Source of the DNA: Brasenia schreberi
Taxonomy: Eukaryota; Streptophyta; Magnoliopsida; Nymphaeales; Cabombaceae
DNA length: 64,000 nucleotides
Direction of reading: 5' to 3'
Assembly (NCBI GenBank): GCA_036023115.1
Contig: JAYKKT010000064.1
Coordinates: forward strand, 10,987,001 to 11,051,000
In this document: positions 40,301 through 52,800 of the stretch, in pieces
Position numbering within the stretch: position 1 is the stretch's first letter
Layout: each line of letters starts with the position of its first letter
Translations under genes and position numbers: made by a program
Notes under the pieces: generated by a model
Told to the model about the DNA's origin: nothing
Seen by the model: only the letters and a program-made list of their open reading frames with translations
Database searches by the model: none

Positions 40301-40377
40301 CCTTCGATCGAAAATGGAGACCGCACTCTCACAAGGAAGAAGATGACAACATAGAAGAAAGTCGGTATGGTGGATAA
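32040..40377 (+). CDS. HflX-family GTPase, probably organellar, 13 coding exons
   Basis: Coding exons: 32040-32406, 32519-32583, 33950-34012, 34163-34252, 34409-34521, 36615-36683, 37171-37315, 38263-38318, 38420-38470, 38603-38657, 38745-38801, 39569-39688, 39958-40377. Phases agree at every junction; the product is 556 residues. Residues 1-45 are Ser/Arg-rich without acids until the end, like a mitochondrial or plastid presequence. The HflX N-terminal domain follows (about 110-235), then the glycine-rich GAGETELQLQRRR (244-256). The G domain has G1 GYTNAGKST (300-308), G2 with T327, G3 DTVGF (347-351), G4 NKID (416-419) and G5 TSA (504-506). Bacterial HflX binds the 50S subunit and rescues stalled ribosomes; an organellar equivalent is inferred. 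All introns are GT-AG except intron 2 (GC-AG). An acidic segment of about 80 residues separates G4 from G5. Confidence 0.95.
32584..33949 (+). other. HflX intron 2 with a GC-AG boundary
   Basis: The upstream exon ends CCTGAG and the intron opens GCAAGC; it closes GTAACAG before GAAGATTTT. GAG|GCAAG is the typical consensus of rare GC-AG introns. No alternative GT nearby keeps the reading frame from DPE into EDFD. The intron is 1.37 kb and holds a hAT-type MITE. Confidence 0.85.
33424..33712. mobile_element. hAT-type MITE, 289 bp, in HflX intron 2
   Basis: The segment is flanked by identical 8-bp direct repeats CTTTGAAC (33416-33423 and 33713-33720), which fit the hAT pattern nTnnnnAn. Its ends are inverted: CAATGT at the left and ACATTG at the right. 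The interior is packed with GTATCG/CGATAC words in both orientations, as in hAT subterminal repeats. No coding capacity is present, so it would have been moved by another element's transposase. Confidence 0.82.
35956..36035. repeat. (AT)n microsatellite in HflX intron 5
   Basis: About 80 bases of AT repeat in the 2.1-kb intron between coding exons 5 and 6. Confidence 0.97.
37317..37381. repeat. (TC)n(CA)n microsatellite at an HflX donor site
   Basis: A TC run followed by a CA-rich run begins at the second base of intron 7, directly after exon 7 (donor GTATCTCTC). Confidence 0.9.
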
Positions 40378-41602
40378 CCTATAGCTGTTCCTGAATCTTT
40401 AGAAATGCCAGAGCTTGCCCAGGGACAAGTTTTATACGATACTGCAGTTGTCAGCATTATCCATTTCTTCACAATTATCTGGAAATGTGCCCTGCAAGCC
40501 TTCAGAGCAGGTATGAATTAGGTATATTTGGTAATCAACGGTCATCAGATCGTTTTGGAGACGCTAAATTTTTAAACCTCCACTGATTGAGATACCAATT
40601 ACAGTGAGCTGGTTGGCACGAGTGTGTATTCAGGTTGGGAAACTTACAATTTCAGATCCAGATAAACTGGTTTGGTTGATGAGTGCCGTCAGTCTTAGCT
40701 GTTATTGTTCAAATTCTTGAAGAAACATTCGGTCCTCTGCTTGTATTTGTGGGATTCTTTCTTATGAGTTCCAAAATCATGGTTTGGACGGTAAATCAGT
40801 TCTAAAAATATTTTCCCCTACTGGTTGGCTTACGGTTCTTAATCATGTGACTGTTTTAATGGTATTATGACTTGCAAAGTGCAACACAAGATTGAGCACA
40901 GTATGATCTTTGCCTTTATTTGTAGAATGGGGAGGCAGAAGGTAGATGTACACCACACATAACTTTCAATTTGTGAGCTATTGGCCGCAGGAGCTGTTGT
41001 TGTTGTGCATGATCTTTCCTTTTGGGAATTAAAATCCTAATATTATACAAGATTGAGCACGCTGGCAGTTCAACTCTCCATGTAGTCAACTCCATTTACT
41101 AACGGATAAGACTTGTTTTGGTTGGGACTTGTCAAACACCGTAAGATTTAGAATTCATCACTAATGTTTCTGCCGAATGATGGGTATGATTTTGTAGCTA
41201 AACCATTATATTTCTTTTTCTTTTTTGTCACAATGAGATGTGGAAGCCTAACATACACCATCCATGCATCCACTGGGAATAGAACTCACAATGAGAGTGC
41301 GGGAGTCCACGAGCCCTGCCAGAAGAGCTAACGCCCTGTGTGCTAAACCATGATATTTTGTTACCTAGTGGTTGTCCCTCGAGCTTTACTTGCGCCATAT
41401 AGTTTCTGAACTCATTTTTCCCTGTTTGCGTTGTTGTGGAACTGGCAATGTAGCTTGAACTCGTTTTCCAAGTATCTTTGCATTGGTCAAGGCCTTTGTG
41501 TAGAAAGTTCACAGACATTGGGAGAGGATGAGAGAGGGAGGCAAAAGCAAACTCGTTCGTAAGGAGAATCTGTAGCTGGACGATTACCGGGTAGCGTAAA
41601 AT
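40378..41602. other. 3' flank of HflX and intergenic sequence
   Basis: Contains the presumptive 3' UTR. Minus-strand 41240-41345 has GTGAGTTCTATTCCCAGTG, similar to a Pol III B box, and resembles 46405-46445; these could be copies of a SINE. No gene is seen. Confidence 0.4.
41240..41345 (-). mobile_element. Possible SINE fragment
   Basis: On the minus strand, GTTTAGCACACAGGGCGTTAGC (split about 41320-41340) is followed by GTGAGTTCTATTCCCAGTGG and GATGCATGG. The same B-box-like block plus TGCATGCATG recurs on the plus strand at 46405-46445. Neither A box nor tail is convincing. Confidence 0.3.
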
Positions 41603-41956
41603 TGATGCAGAAGCGATGTAGAAATCGTCCAATGATGCGCTGTTCGACCGTGTTGGATAACCGGCTCGTGATCTCCTTTTCCTTCTGTGATAGTGATTTC
41701 ACAGAGACAGGCGATCCTCAGTACTACAACGAGAGACGTACGCACGAACCGTTCGCTCACGCTGAAACCCGTCGGGCTCATCCCCTCACGGCAGTCTTTC
41801 TTCCAACCTGAATCACTCTCTCTCCCTCAAAGAATCAATTCAACGTGCAAGGATCTCCTTCATTAGGAGGTCTAGTGACCCCTTAAATACTAGAGGTTTA
41901 TTACAAACTCAGACTCTAGTCACATGGACAAGAATGACACAAACTAGATCCTAACA
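41603..41956 (-). repeat. Left LTR of the Gypsy element
   Basis: Shares with 45335-45683, in order, the words TCCAATGAT, GACCG, GTGAATCACTCTCTCT-like, CCCCTTAAATA and TAGTCACAT. On the minus strand it probably opens TGTTAGGATC at 41956. Confidence 0.65.
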
Positions 41957-42719
41957 TAATACGGGTCTGACCTAGGCGTAAAGTAGATCCTAACACGATA
42001 TGGATTCAACCCAGGCATCCAGTCACACATAAGACTGATATGAATAACTATGGATTGGATCTTCAACATGCTCTAATCGACCCAAATATATATGAAGATC
42101 CACATAAATCTAAGACATATCTAATATAACCTGAATCATACTATGCAAAAATTAGATATGATACTTCCAATAAAGAATCCTCGCATCAAGTGCATCACGT
42201 GCGGAAGCCTTCAATAGACGGTCGACATCCTATGACAACTCTCTCGCCAAAGCTTATCCATAAGATCTCACGCTGTTGTTTGTGCACTCCATGCTCTTGA
42301 CTAATAACTCTGTGGCCTTAGAATCTCCTGTGTATCTGGCGACCTCTATCCAACGATGCCGAAGTCATCGTGGTCACTTTTCTCTAGGCACACCCAAGTG
42401 GCACCCCACTGCTCCCTCGTGGCCACATTGAAGGACTCCGCTGGCTACCATCTGCACCTCTATCACACTCCCATACCACATGATATGTATATCGCATTGT
42501 CCTATATCGTCGACTCCACTACAATTGGTGGTATCCCTTAGTCCACACTTTGCAACATCTTCTCCTGCTTTGTTATCTCCTCTATGTGCTTTGTCTTCAT
42601 TCTATGTGTCCTCTAGCAACCTCCAATTATGTGAACTTTATATTGTCATCAATGCCTCTCAAGCTCTCTCTAATCTCTTTGATAGTCTTACCTAGGTCTC
42701 AACCAAGGTCGTGTCAATG

Positions 42720-43760
42720 ATAACAAGACATCCAAAATGTAGTGTCACCATGAGATGTGCTTGCTTTAAGAAATTGCACCCAAGGTACAAATCATAATCA
42801 TCCAAATTAGTCACAATAAAGTCCAAGGTGCCACTACAATAGCCAATGTCCACCTGAATTAACTTCGTCACTCTTGCTATCTTTTTTGCATGAGCATTTA
42901 CTATCTTTAGTCTGCTCTTAAAGGTAGTGAGTCATACATTGTATCCTTGTGTAAATCATTGACATAATGGAGTTTCGGGTGTTGTTGTCCACCAAAACAT
43001 CCACCACATGTTGTCCAACAATACACCTCTATGTGCACTGGCCTCGAACATGATAGCATCTCTACTCACAATATGTTTAGTAGCCGAAAGGGAGTTATTT
43101 TACAAAGACCTCATGACAGCTTGGTCTAACCTCATCTTCTGCCTGCATAACATCCATCTTCTTCTTCTTCAGATGCTTCCTCATGCGATGAGGTCTGCCA
43201 CATATATAACATCATGCTCTTGGTCTATCATTCAAGGCTTGCACCTACTTGTCGTGGTCACCTATAGTGGTTCCCTTGCATGGCGTTGGCGTTGCCATGC
43301 ATCCCATTGGATGTACCATGCTGATGTTTGTGCCTACTACCACCCTTGTCAACAAACTTGGATCACTCCTGCTCTCCACTGTATCTAGTTGCCCCATCTT
43401 GGGCTAGAGTCTTCGCTCTTGTTGCCTCAGAGCCTCGAAGATCCACCAAACTCTTGGTCAATGTCATGGTTGCATGGACATCCTTGGCAACTATCCTCAC
43501 ATCTTAATTTGGGTCTACATTGTAGCATGTGCACAAAAAGGAAGAGCTCCTCTACCTCACTCATGTCTTGGATTCCCAGAAAAACTACATTGAACTTGTG
43601 CACATACTCAGGCAAGCACGAGCACGAAAAGGAAGATATCCTCTATGTCGTTCATGTCTTGGATCTTCGGCAAAACTACATTGAATTTGTACACATACTC
43701 AATCAAGCTCTCTATATGCTTGAGTTGGAAGAGGTACTCACAAGCCTACCAACTTGTCAC
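42720..43760 (-). pseudogene. Gypsy gag, zinc knuckle and protease remnant
   Basis: Minus-strand frames show YVYKFNVVLPKIQDMNDIED and a second nearly identical copy, EYVHKFNVVFLGIQDMSEVEE, which match the retrotransposon gag pattern. TLTKSLVDLRGSEATRAKT follows. CYICGRPHRMRKH is a zinc knuckle with the last Cys lost. The protease region reads VDVLVDNNTRNSI, with the DTG triad destroyed, then VTNLDDYDLYLGCNFLKQA, the end of the retropepsin fold. The doubled gag segment is a 91-base tandem duplication at about 43541-43720. Confidence 0.75.
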
Positions 43761-45307
43761 AGATGGCCAGAATTGCTTTCTAAGCTCCTCCTTCCACGAC
43801 AACTAGGAGGTGATAAACAATTGTCCTACAATATATGTGGTGACCAACTTCACCCACCACCAAACTTTAGAATCCCCCTCAAGATAGAATGGCTTGCAGC
43901 GACTGGTCGGCTTCCAAAATCTTTGTCACCATCAAGTATGTATTGATGTCATATATGAAGTTCTCGATGAGAGCTTACTATCCTCATGTTCGAGAACCTC
44001 TTAGGCTCTAACACCTTGGGATGTCAAGAAGTTGAAGCAATCTCTCCATGGGTCACTGCACCAAGTAATTCATGTAATGTCTCAATCGTGAGTAATAATA
44101 GGGGGTGACATAGCAAAGAATGTCTGGCTGGAATGAGCAACCTCTACATGTAGGCGATGAATCTACTCCTCCGTGGGTGCCACGTGATCTTACTCACTCA
44201 ACCTAAGGTTGCAACATCTTGTTCAAAGAGATAATTAACTACCAATCAATAACAAAGTGGGTCACGAACTAAGGCATCAACTAAAATGGTATACTGCTTA
44301 ATTTTTTCTCAGGCAGGTTGGATTGATGACAACAAAGGTAGCTTCACTTTGAAAGGAAGGTCCTTCAACTCTAACTAGGAAGTACCGGATTTTAGACAAA
44401 CAAGGAAAACTTGGTTAGCAATAAAGCTAACAATTTTCATATCGTTGCCTCAATGAAAGATCCAGTTAACTTGCCTTAATGTTGTTTAGCAAAACCAACA
44501 AATAAACCATGTTACTTGCCAATTATATTCTCTACCCAAGTCAATAACTTAAGAGTTTCAACAATAACCAAAGAATCTGTTCTTTTTTCATTTGGTAAAT
44601 TTCAAGAAGCAATGAATGCCAATTTGCTTTTTCAAATTCATCAAGCGGTTTGTCGACTACCAATCTTTTACGATTGATCTACATGAACCACCACAATCAG
44701 CATTAAGTTGGAACTATCTTGGTGATTCATGAACAACAAACAAATGGGTTTAAATTTTGTTTTTTCGATAGATGATTGCCTCAAAACGCTTGATCTACCT
44801 TCAATAAACTTTCCGGCTAGAATCACACTTGTGACCACTAGCGAAGCCTTTATGCCTTCCATCTTGGTTAGAGCAATTATAGGGATGCTTTAAATTGGCC
44901 ATAAACTTAGCAAGTCGATCGCTGTCTACAACATTTTCAATTAAAAGTTGTCCATTCTAAGTACCCGAATCATATTAAACTGATTGAAATCCATGATAAA
45001 AGCAAGTCTCAACAATGATAGTTAGATTGTTTTCTGTTAGAAAATTGATTAAAACATGAAACCATGCTGACAAGAATTTACTCTTCATTTTATTTCAGTT
45101 TGGTTCGTTCTCAATAGCTTCCATGACTTCTTTCTTGGCTTGTGTCTTCAATATACAACCAATTTTGATCCACATGATTAGATTAAATGTTGCAGTAACG
45201 TAAACATAGAAAATCGGATGGAAACTCTATTTCTCGATTGTCAATGGACTACATTAGAAAAACCTTGTTGTCCATGATTGTTTTGCATTGGATTCCCCTA
45301 TCAATGC

Positions 45308-45319
45308 GCTTTGATACCA
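45308..45319 (-). promoter_or_regulatory. Primer-binding site of the Gypsy element
   Basis: Minus-strand TGGTATCAAAGC lies 15 bases from the start of LTR homology and differs by one base from the usual initiator tRNA-Met site. Confidence 0.7.
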
Positions 45320-45334
45320 TATTTCAAAATAACA

Positions 45335-45690
45335 TGAAAGCAATGTGAAAGCTGTGTAAGAAATCTTCCAATGATAGCATTATTTGACCGCGGATCAAAT
45401 AACCAACTTGTAATTTCTTTTTCCTTTTTTGATCACGATTACATGCAGACTTGCGATCCTTAATTCGTATACAACAATGACAAATGCACACACATGCTCT
45501 TGCTCTCGTTCATGCTGAAATCTATTGGGCTTGTCCCTTCACAATGATCTTTCTTCTCTAATGTGAATCACTTTCTCTCTCTCTTGATCTTTCTAGGAAC
45601 ATCCACCAGTTCATTTTATTAAGATGCCTAATGGCCCCTTAAATAGTAGAGAGTTATTATAACTTGAGACCTTAGTCACATCGACATCAT
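45335..45690 (-). repeat. Right LTR of the Gypsy element
   Basis: Aligned with the left LTR as described there; the outer end is uncertain because homology fades at about 45683. Confidence 0.55.
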
Positions 45691-46361
45691 CTTAAAAATA
45701 TATCTTTCACCTTCTTTTAAAGACTAAGCTTTTCAATATCAAATAAATCAAGAAAGATGTCAAACAATGTAGATTTTCATTTTGATAAGTTAATCTAAAC
45801 AATAGATATTCGAAGTAAATAAGTATTGAGTAGGACATGAGAGAAAGACAAGCTTACAAGAAGAGACTTATCTACCTGGGATCTTGGTTGTCAGTTCAAT
45901 TGATAAACTTTCGAAATCGCACCTGAATTTTGTCGGTGGTCAAGTCAAGTTAAGTCCGATGTCTTCAACTAACGCAATCACTATTGAGCTCTATCTTGTG
46001 TTTGGGTATACAAGAACTAAATTTATCCACCATTTTCCCTCATTTGATGAGCATTTCCTATCCAACAAAACCTAAAAGAAAGCCTTCTTCACACTAAGTA
46101 CGGCAACTACATGGTGACCATTGAGTTCTAAAATGCATGATGTTGCATACTTTATTTCAACGTCTTTTTATAGCATACAACGTCTAATTTCTCATATCTC
46201 CTCATAAGTCTTTCTTATCAATAGGATCAATTCAACAATTAATACTAGTGAGAAGGATATCAAAGTAATGTCTACCCATTTTCTTAACCATCCCACACTA
46301 TCGGCAAATTGAGGCAAGGGGTGTGTTTTATAGTTGAACAATGAGAAAGAGTATTCATAGT

Positions 46362-46450
46362 GGGCAATAGTTCACGTGGCTAGGAACAAACAAATGGAAC
46401 GTGAGTTCGATGCCCAGTGCATGCATGTGGCTTCATCCTCTCCATTGTAC
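46362..46450 (+). mobile_element. Possible SINE fragment
   Basis: TTCACGTGGCTAGGAAC followed by GTGAGTTCGATGCCCAGTG (B-box-like) and CATGCATGTGG. It resembles minus-strand 41240-41345. Confidence 0.3.
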
Positions 46451-48309
46451 TCAAGAGAAAAGACTATCCAGAGTAATTAGAGCATGATGCTTTCATGGAA
46501 AAATAGAGTTCCATTAAGTTACATACTTTGACGGTCATTCAGAAACCCTTTTTATTTGCATTTTTTTTACCTTTGTGTCATCTAGTTGCTTTTCTTTTTC
46601 TTTTTTTTTATGTTTTCTTATCTTGTTTTGTACACAAGTTCATCGATGCTAGCGATTTTCTATTACAAATCTTCGCAAGTATTTAGTAAATGAGTGGAAC
46701 AACCCTTATTTATCACTTTCCTCATTCTCTATGAAAATGGGTTGGCTCGCTATGGGAAGGACCTCTCTTCAAATATGAATTGATACTCTTTTATCGACCC
46801 TTTGTTTGCTTTAAGTATCTTTTCTTGAGTTTAAACAAAAAAATCCGGTTTAGTATCCTAACACAAATTACTTTGACAAATTATTAGATAAAAAAACATT
46901 CCTACTAAACACACACTCCTAATCAATAAGCACACATCACATTTCTCCTTTTATCCGTCTTTACCTGCTTACGGTTCCTTATGCGCTTTCTTGCCTCCCC
47001 ATCTCACCTCATCGGTCGGGTATTCCCTCTCGCTCTCTCGCTAACACATTTGTCTCCTCTAATCCTTTTGCTCTTCTCTTTAGAGCATTTTCAAGTCCTT
47101 TCTATCTTTTTCTTATTTTTTAGGTATTTTTGGAGAACACGCGTCTCTCTTCACATAGAGATGAGAGCTCTATGTGTCTCTCTTTCAAACGAGATACTCA
47201 CTTCATTTATTTTTATCATGAGCTTCTCTCCTTCTATAGAAGATGCTCAAAGTGAGTTCTCCCATAGAAGAAGAAATGCATACACTACATGTCTATCAAT
47301 GTTAAATGGATTTTTTTATGTTTTTATATATTGTGTTATATGAATAAAAGATAAAAATGGTGTATAGTGGATGAGTATAAGGTTGTAATATTATCACATT
47401 ATTGAGATAATGTGACATTATATAGAAGAACTCTATGAAAACAAATATGAGGGTAAGAGGAAGAGGCTCAAATAGATACTTGACTACACACACAACATGA
47501 TGTTGAAGTTGGTCTTCAAATTATCATGAAGATGTAATTAGTCCTCCTACAAAGAGTGGTAGTGATGCACATAGTGATGAAAATGAACTTTTCGACGTTT
47601 CTAAGTTACTTTCTAGTTTTTTTTGTCACATTTCTTATAAAATATGTTAGGATCAGGTATGGATAGCAAAGCTAAATGTGAGCTAAAATATTTTGTTTCT
47701 AATATTTTTTTTATGATTTCAATCAATCGATTACTTATCTCACCATGAACAAATTTGATGCTTTATATAGGATGATATATGTTTTGGTTTACAATGACTT
47801 TTTGTCGTATCCTTGATCACTTTATATTCAAAATTACTCAACAAACATGCATAAGTATATCCTTAAAGATACCATCCTTAGGGATAGTTATGTGTTACAT
47901 TAATGATAGATAACCTTCATGAACCATCACTTTTACCGCCTCCTTTAATTAAAAATAAGAATTTTATCTTTTTTACCAGTAAGGTCAATCGATTACGCTC
48001 TATATCCATACATTTCTTACTTTATATACATCACTTCCTTTCACATTCAAATCATACCTTACCTCTTCCATCATATACTTTGGATGAAGGATTATAAGAA
48101 CAACGTTATAATGCTTCCCAACTTCTCTTACATAGTCAACCAAATGTTGTTAGTTCAAAATACCATATTAGTTTTGATGAATAGTCGATTTCACCTCTCT
48201 CTGAATCAATGAATGTAATTACCTTTGAATCGTCACTTGAATCATTTAACATATGCAACAAATAACATCACAATGACGCATTGAATGGATGTCTTTAATA
48301 AGGGTGAGA

Positions 48310-48500
48310 TGTTGGCTTGGCATGCCTCCTTCCAATAAGAGACACAGTTGTGCTAAGTATTTTTTTGGTAAGAGATGTACCTTAGGTGTGTCTCCTATGA
48401 AAAAGAGATGCAATCCTTGCGTGCCTCATTCTGGTATAAGATGCATTGAGACAATGTCTCTTATCAAACAGAGATACTCACCATGCCCATCTCTGATCGA
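48310..48500. repeat. Cluster of short hairpin-like units
   Basis: Words of the form GTGTCTCCTATGAAAAAGAGATGC recur with variation four or five times at about 35-50 base steps. Each pairs a CTCTTAT/CTCCTAT arm with an AAGAGAT arm. Units are too diverged for a CRISPR array. Confidence 0.5.
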
Positions 48501-49876
48501 GTAAGGGGGAAGAGGTCACGTAGAGTTCTTGCCATTGAGGTAATGTGATGTTGATCAATGGTGGCAAACGATAGAGGGTGATAGATGATCAGTGGTGGAG
48601 GATGACGAACAAGAAAGACATGGTACGGTAGAAAGAAGAGAGTGGCAGAAGAGTGGAGAAACTTGATGGAGTCTGTAAGAAAAGAGGGTTGAGTGATATA
48701 GGGTAATTGCCATTTAGAAACTTTTTAGAAAAAAGGGTGTATCCTTAGTAAAACCTTGAGTAACACCAATAAAAAATTACAAAATATAATTTAACGAGCT
48801 TTCACAAAAAACAATTAAATGAAGGTGTAACGTTCGTGTTTCGGTGTTAACTCCAAGTGAACACTCATTCTGCCTCTTAGTGGGTGTTTCATGGTCGAAC
48901 TAGTACTACAAGTTCAATTCTAATAGCTCACTCCTTGGGGCTGGCATCGTAATGAAAGCGAAAACAAGGTCATGCAACCCCGTCATTTACTGCGTGTGAG
49001 CCAAAATACCCACCACCATCTGCTAGAATTGTGACATTGGCTCAGGCCTGATACAACCCTTAAAGAGTGTATTTGATTGACGGTACCAGGCTTTCGATAC
49101 TGAAACGGCTTTCGGTACTGAAACTACAGTTTGAGGCCCATATGAAAGTAGAAAACCGTGAGTAATTGCCTGATTTTCAATAACCACGTCAAGGGAAGGG
49201 GTTTCTTTAGTTATTTTTGTATTGAATATTAGACCGAGTCTCTTGATGCTTCCACCAATCTAGGCGGGCCCGGAGGGAAGAAAACCGTTAGTTATTTTTG
49301 TCCTTTCTACGGGTTCCTCTTCCTCCCGCCTATCCCCTCTCCCATTTATGCGACGGTACGGTTTTCTGACACAAAGAATGAAACTCTCTTTCGAAGAAAT
49401 CCAGTCGGCCAGGAGCTGATTAATGGCTATGTCCAGCGACGGCGAGTGATGCCCATCAAAATTCTACTCTCTCTCTCTCTATCTATATAATATCCAAACT
49501 CCTTTAACCATGGAGGGTTTTGCCTTTTGAGATGTTTTCTTCTGGGCGGTTTTTTTTATCCTGAGCTGAGACTGCAGATACCCATTTTGCTGCATTGGTG
49601 ATAACTTTCGGCAGTATCTTGAATGTCATTCAACATGCATTAGAGAAGCTCTTTTTGATTGACCATTTTAATTTGCAGGCATGCTGAAGAACTTCCATTC
49701 TTCAGGTTTTCTTGGTGATGGAGATCTTATTTTTCCGCTGTAACTCTTATTCTGTGAATCAAATATGAAGGCCTGCCATGAGTATGTCTTCTTTGATTCG
49801 GATTTTGTTCGACTTTTGCCTTTCCCCGGACGTTGGTAGTCTTGCTTTAATGGCTTTTGGGGGTGTTGTGCTGCAG

Positions 49877-52800
49877 ACTCAACGCAGCAGAAGCAGTTTC
49901 CATCGTTGGATTCTGATCAAAGACCGCCAGTGTTGCCTTCAGATAAGAATAGCAATGCCGTCGCCTTGCGGAAGCCGAGAACTAGAGAGGTCAGTTCTCG
50001 CTACAAATCCTCGACCCCGTTTTCTTCTTCGCGTTCTCCCGCTACATCCACTGTTCCATCGCTGTCAAGTCGATGCCCGTCTCCGAAAAAAAGCCGGTCA
50101 TCCTCTTTTGTCGATCAGAAACGAGCCCAATCCGTTGGAAATCGACGACCCTCGAGTCCTTCTTCTTCCCCATCTAGGCCAACCACACCCGTTCAGGAAT
50201 CGAAATTGAAAAATGGTGTCTCTGATTTGAAGCGTTCCATTGGCCGGTCACCGGAGAGTTTGTGGCCGTCCACTCGCAGTTTATGTGTTTCCTTCCAGGC
50301 TGATACTTTCACTCTTCCTGTTACTAAGAGAGAGAGGCCTGTTAGCCACTTTACGGATCATGCAATGTCGTCGTCTGTGAGCAGGCATAATGATTCGCAT
50401 TCTGTTATTCGCAAGACAACGCCTGAGAGGAAGGGGACGCCATTGAGAGGTAAAAATGCCTATCAGTCTGAAAATTCGAAGCCCTTGGATAATTCTCTTG
50501 CTAGAACTTTTGATCACCATCGTTGGCCGAGTAGCAATTTGGTGAAGGGGAACAATGCTTTGACTAGAAGTGTGGATCTCTCTGATAGCAAAGCTGCTTC
50601 TTTGGTAATTCAAGGATGGGGTACTCGATCAAATGCAATCTGTAGAGGCTTTCAGCAGTCTGTAAACGAACGAAATCTTACATTAGCATGTGAACGTGTC
50701 GCAAGGAGAATGTCATGCGATGGAACAACGGCAGAATATGATGTTTCTAGGAGTCTCAATAGGGAGAGTTCGCAATTAGATGAGGGTAGACATTCAGATT
50801 CTTTATCGGATCCTGCTAGTCCCTCGTGTTCCTTGCTAAATTCCTCTGATACTTCATCTGTTGTGGACTCTGTTTCCTCTGGAAGCGATCTTAATTCAGA
50901 TGAACAGTTTAGTGATTCAAGAAGTTATGATGGTGGAGTCTCAACAGCTAGGGGACTTATAATGTCTGCAAGGTTTTGGCAGGAGACAAGGAATGTTATT
51001 CAGCGAGAACGGGTGCAGAGATCCCCCACGCCGGAGCGAAGGCCATCTTTTGGTCTCATGGTTCCTTCTCAGATAGCTAGACGTCCCAAGCATGAGTCGT
51101 CGAATCCACCAGAAAGAGCTGTGCTCAATGCACGATCTAGTAGATCTCGATCTTTACCTTCGTCCCCCGATAGGACTACGGTAGCATCCTCACTATCAAG
51201 AGGTATAAGCCCATCCAGGATAAAGGGATCAGTGTTGCCTTCAGCAAACGCTATTCCTAGTCGTACCAGCGGTTGCTCATCGATTCTCAGTTTTATGACT
51301 GAGGTTAAGAAAGGAAAGAAGGGTCTGAAGCAGACAGAAGATGCTCATCAGCTGCGACTTCTTCACAACAGATACCTGCAGTGGCGCTTTACCAATGGCA
51401 GAGCTGATGCTGCATGTAGTATCCAAAATGTTGGAGCAGAGGTACGATTCTGTTCTTTTTGATGTTTCTCCACCACCATTGTTGAGTCGTGTTTTTGGTA
51501 TTGTCCCGTCTATATGGATTCTGATGTCGTACTTCATAACTTAGGCAGGCACGTATGCTGATCTCCTAACATCGAGCCTATCTTTGTGAATACCTAAGTG
51601 ATGGATATGTTCTTTGACCTTTCCACTTTCTCTACCCTAACCAAAACCAATCCTTTTCCAGTTTTCCTCATTAAATGGATTCTTACTAGCCATTTATGCT
51701 CTATCTTGCAGCGATGTTTGCATTTAACTCCAGAAACTCAATATTAAGTATTATAGTTCCCTTGCCTCTCTCACATCCCTTCAACTGTTCACTATCTATT
51801 TTCTTACCCTTTCTCACTGAAGCAAAGCAGGCCATCTCTCTAAAATGCCAGGCCACCTTACGGTATATCTCTTATTTTATCTTCTATCTTCTAATGGTGT
51901 TACATAAATTTTTCCTTCAGTTGTCTTGTTGTGGATCCAGTTTCCTCTTGCACAACTAGACACTTTTTCTGAGACTGACAATCTTATGTATCAACAGTTG
52001 ACCACACAACACTCCACAGAATAGGCAATTGTTACAGCTACTCTATAGTATTTAGGATTCAATTTGGGTGACATCTTTCTGTCACTTAATACACTTGATG
52101 TTCCTCTCCAATTTAAATGTTTCCTGTATCAGTTCTGTGTGACATCCTCATCTGTCACCCATCATGTTAAAATACCGATCTTAAATATTTAACATTATCT
52201 TTCATGAGATGCAATGTGTTCTAACTTGAACTTTCATATCATATTGTTTGCCACCATATTGAACATGCAAATCATATTATTCTGTTTCTATTCTGATATG
52301 AAAGCCCTTTGTTATATGCTTTCTCTCTAGAGTTCAACGATATCTGTCGGCCTGTTCTCTTGCCCTTGATCTACCTGCACAATGTTGTTTATAGATAACA
52401 TGCAAAAGGTATGCTAAAATCTATAGAAAAAAAGATACAGCTGAATTTTATGATCATCTTTGACTACCTAAGCAACCTCCTCTTTTCTAGCCATCTTGTT
52501 AAAATATACATCTGGTTAATTGGTAAAACCTCTTCATCAAATGCATTAGATTGTCTCTCTTTGCATGTGTTATACAGGCATATGTTTTAGGAACAAAAGC
52601 AGTTTATCGTAGACCAAAATTTGGGCACTACGATCTCAGGAAATGGGTGTGAGTTAACGAAAATGTTTTCAGCATCTGATGTTTCTGCTTCTGATTTACA
52701 TGGTTTTCCAAAGAAAAGTCATATCTTAGACTACTTTCTGGTTTTATTTCCAACATCAGGGAAGTCACTGAAGGATTTTGTTACCTACCATCTTTCTACA

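Larger units (their letters stand above)
41603..45690 (-). mobile_element. Minus-strand Gypsy element with gag and protease only
   Basis: LTR-like copies at 41603-41956 and about 45335-45690 flank an interior with a primer-binding site (minus-strand TGGTATCAAAGC, 45308-45319), gag (about 43390-43760), a CCHC zinc knuckle (43170-43213) and protease-like sequence (42720-43010). Only about 760 bases separate the protease from the left LTR, so reverse transcriptase, RNase H and integrase are missing. LTRs are strongly diverged, and no target duplication was found, so this is an old, internally deleted copy. Confidence 0.75.
45691..49876. other. Intergenic, mostly unassigned
   Basis: AT-rich sequence without a supported gene. 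It holds a possible SINE (46362-46450) and a cluster of short inverted units (about 48310-48500). The last few hundred bases should contain the promoter and first exon of the QWRF gene. Confidence 0.4.

Noticed and set aside
43389..43946. 185-codon plus-strand frame
   Set aside because: It is antisense to the Gypsy gag; the minus strand carries the recognisable gag and zinc-knuckle motifs.
46981..47343. 120-codon hydrophobic frame
   Set aside because: Low-complexity, Leu/Phe-rich, AT-rich sequence with no homologue recognised and no splice or neighbour context.
48310..48500. CRISPR-like array
   Set aside because: Units are diverged and unevenly spaced, and the window is clearly a plant nuclear genome.
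49778..50209. 143-codon frame starting at an ATG just before the QWRF exon
   Set aside because: It is in a different frame from the QWRF protein and resembles no family; joining it to the exon would need an intron of under 40 bases.
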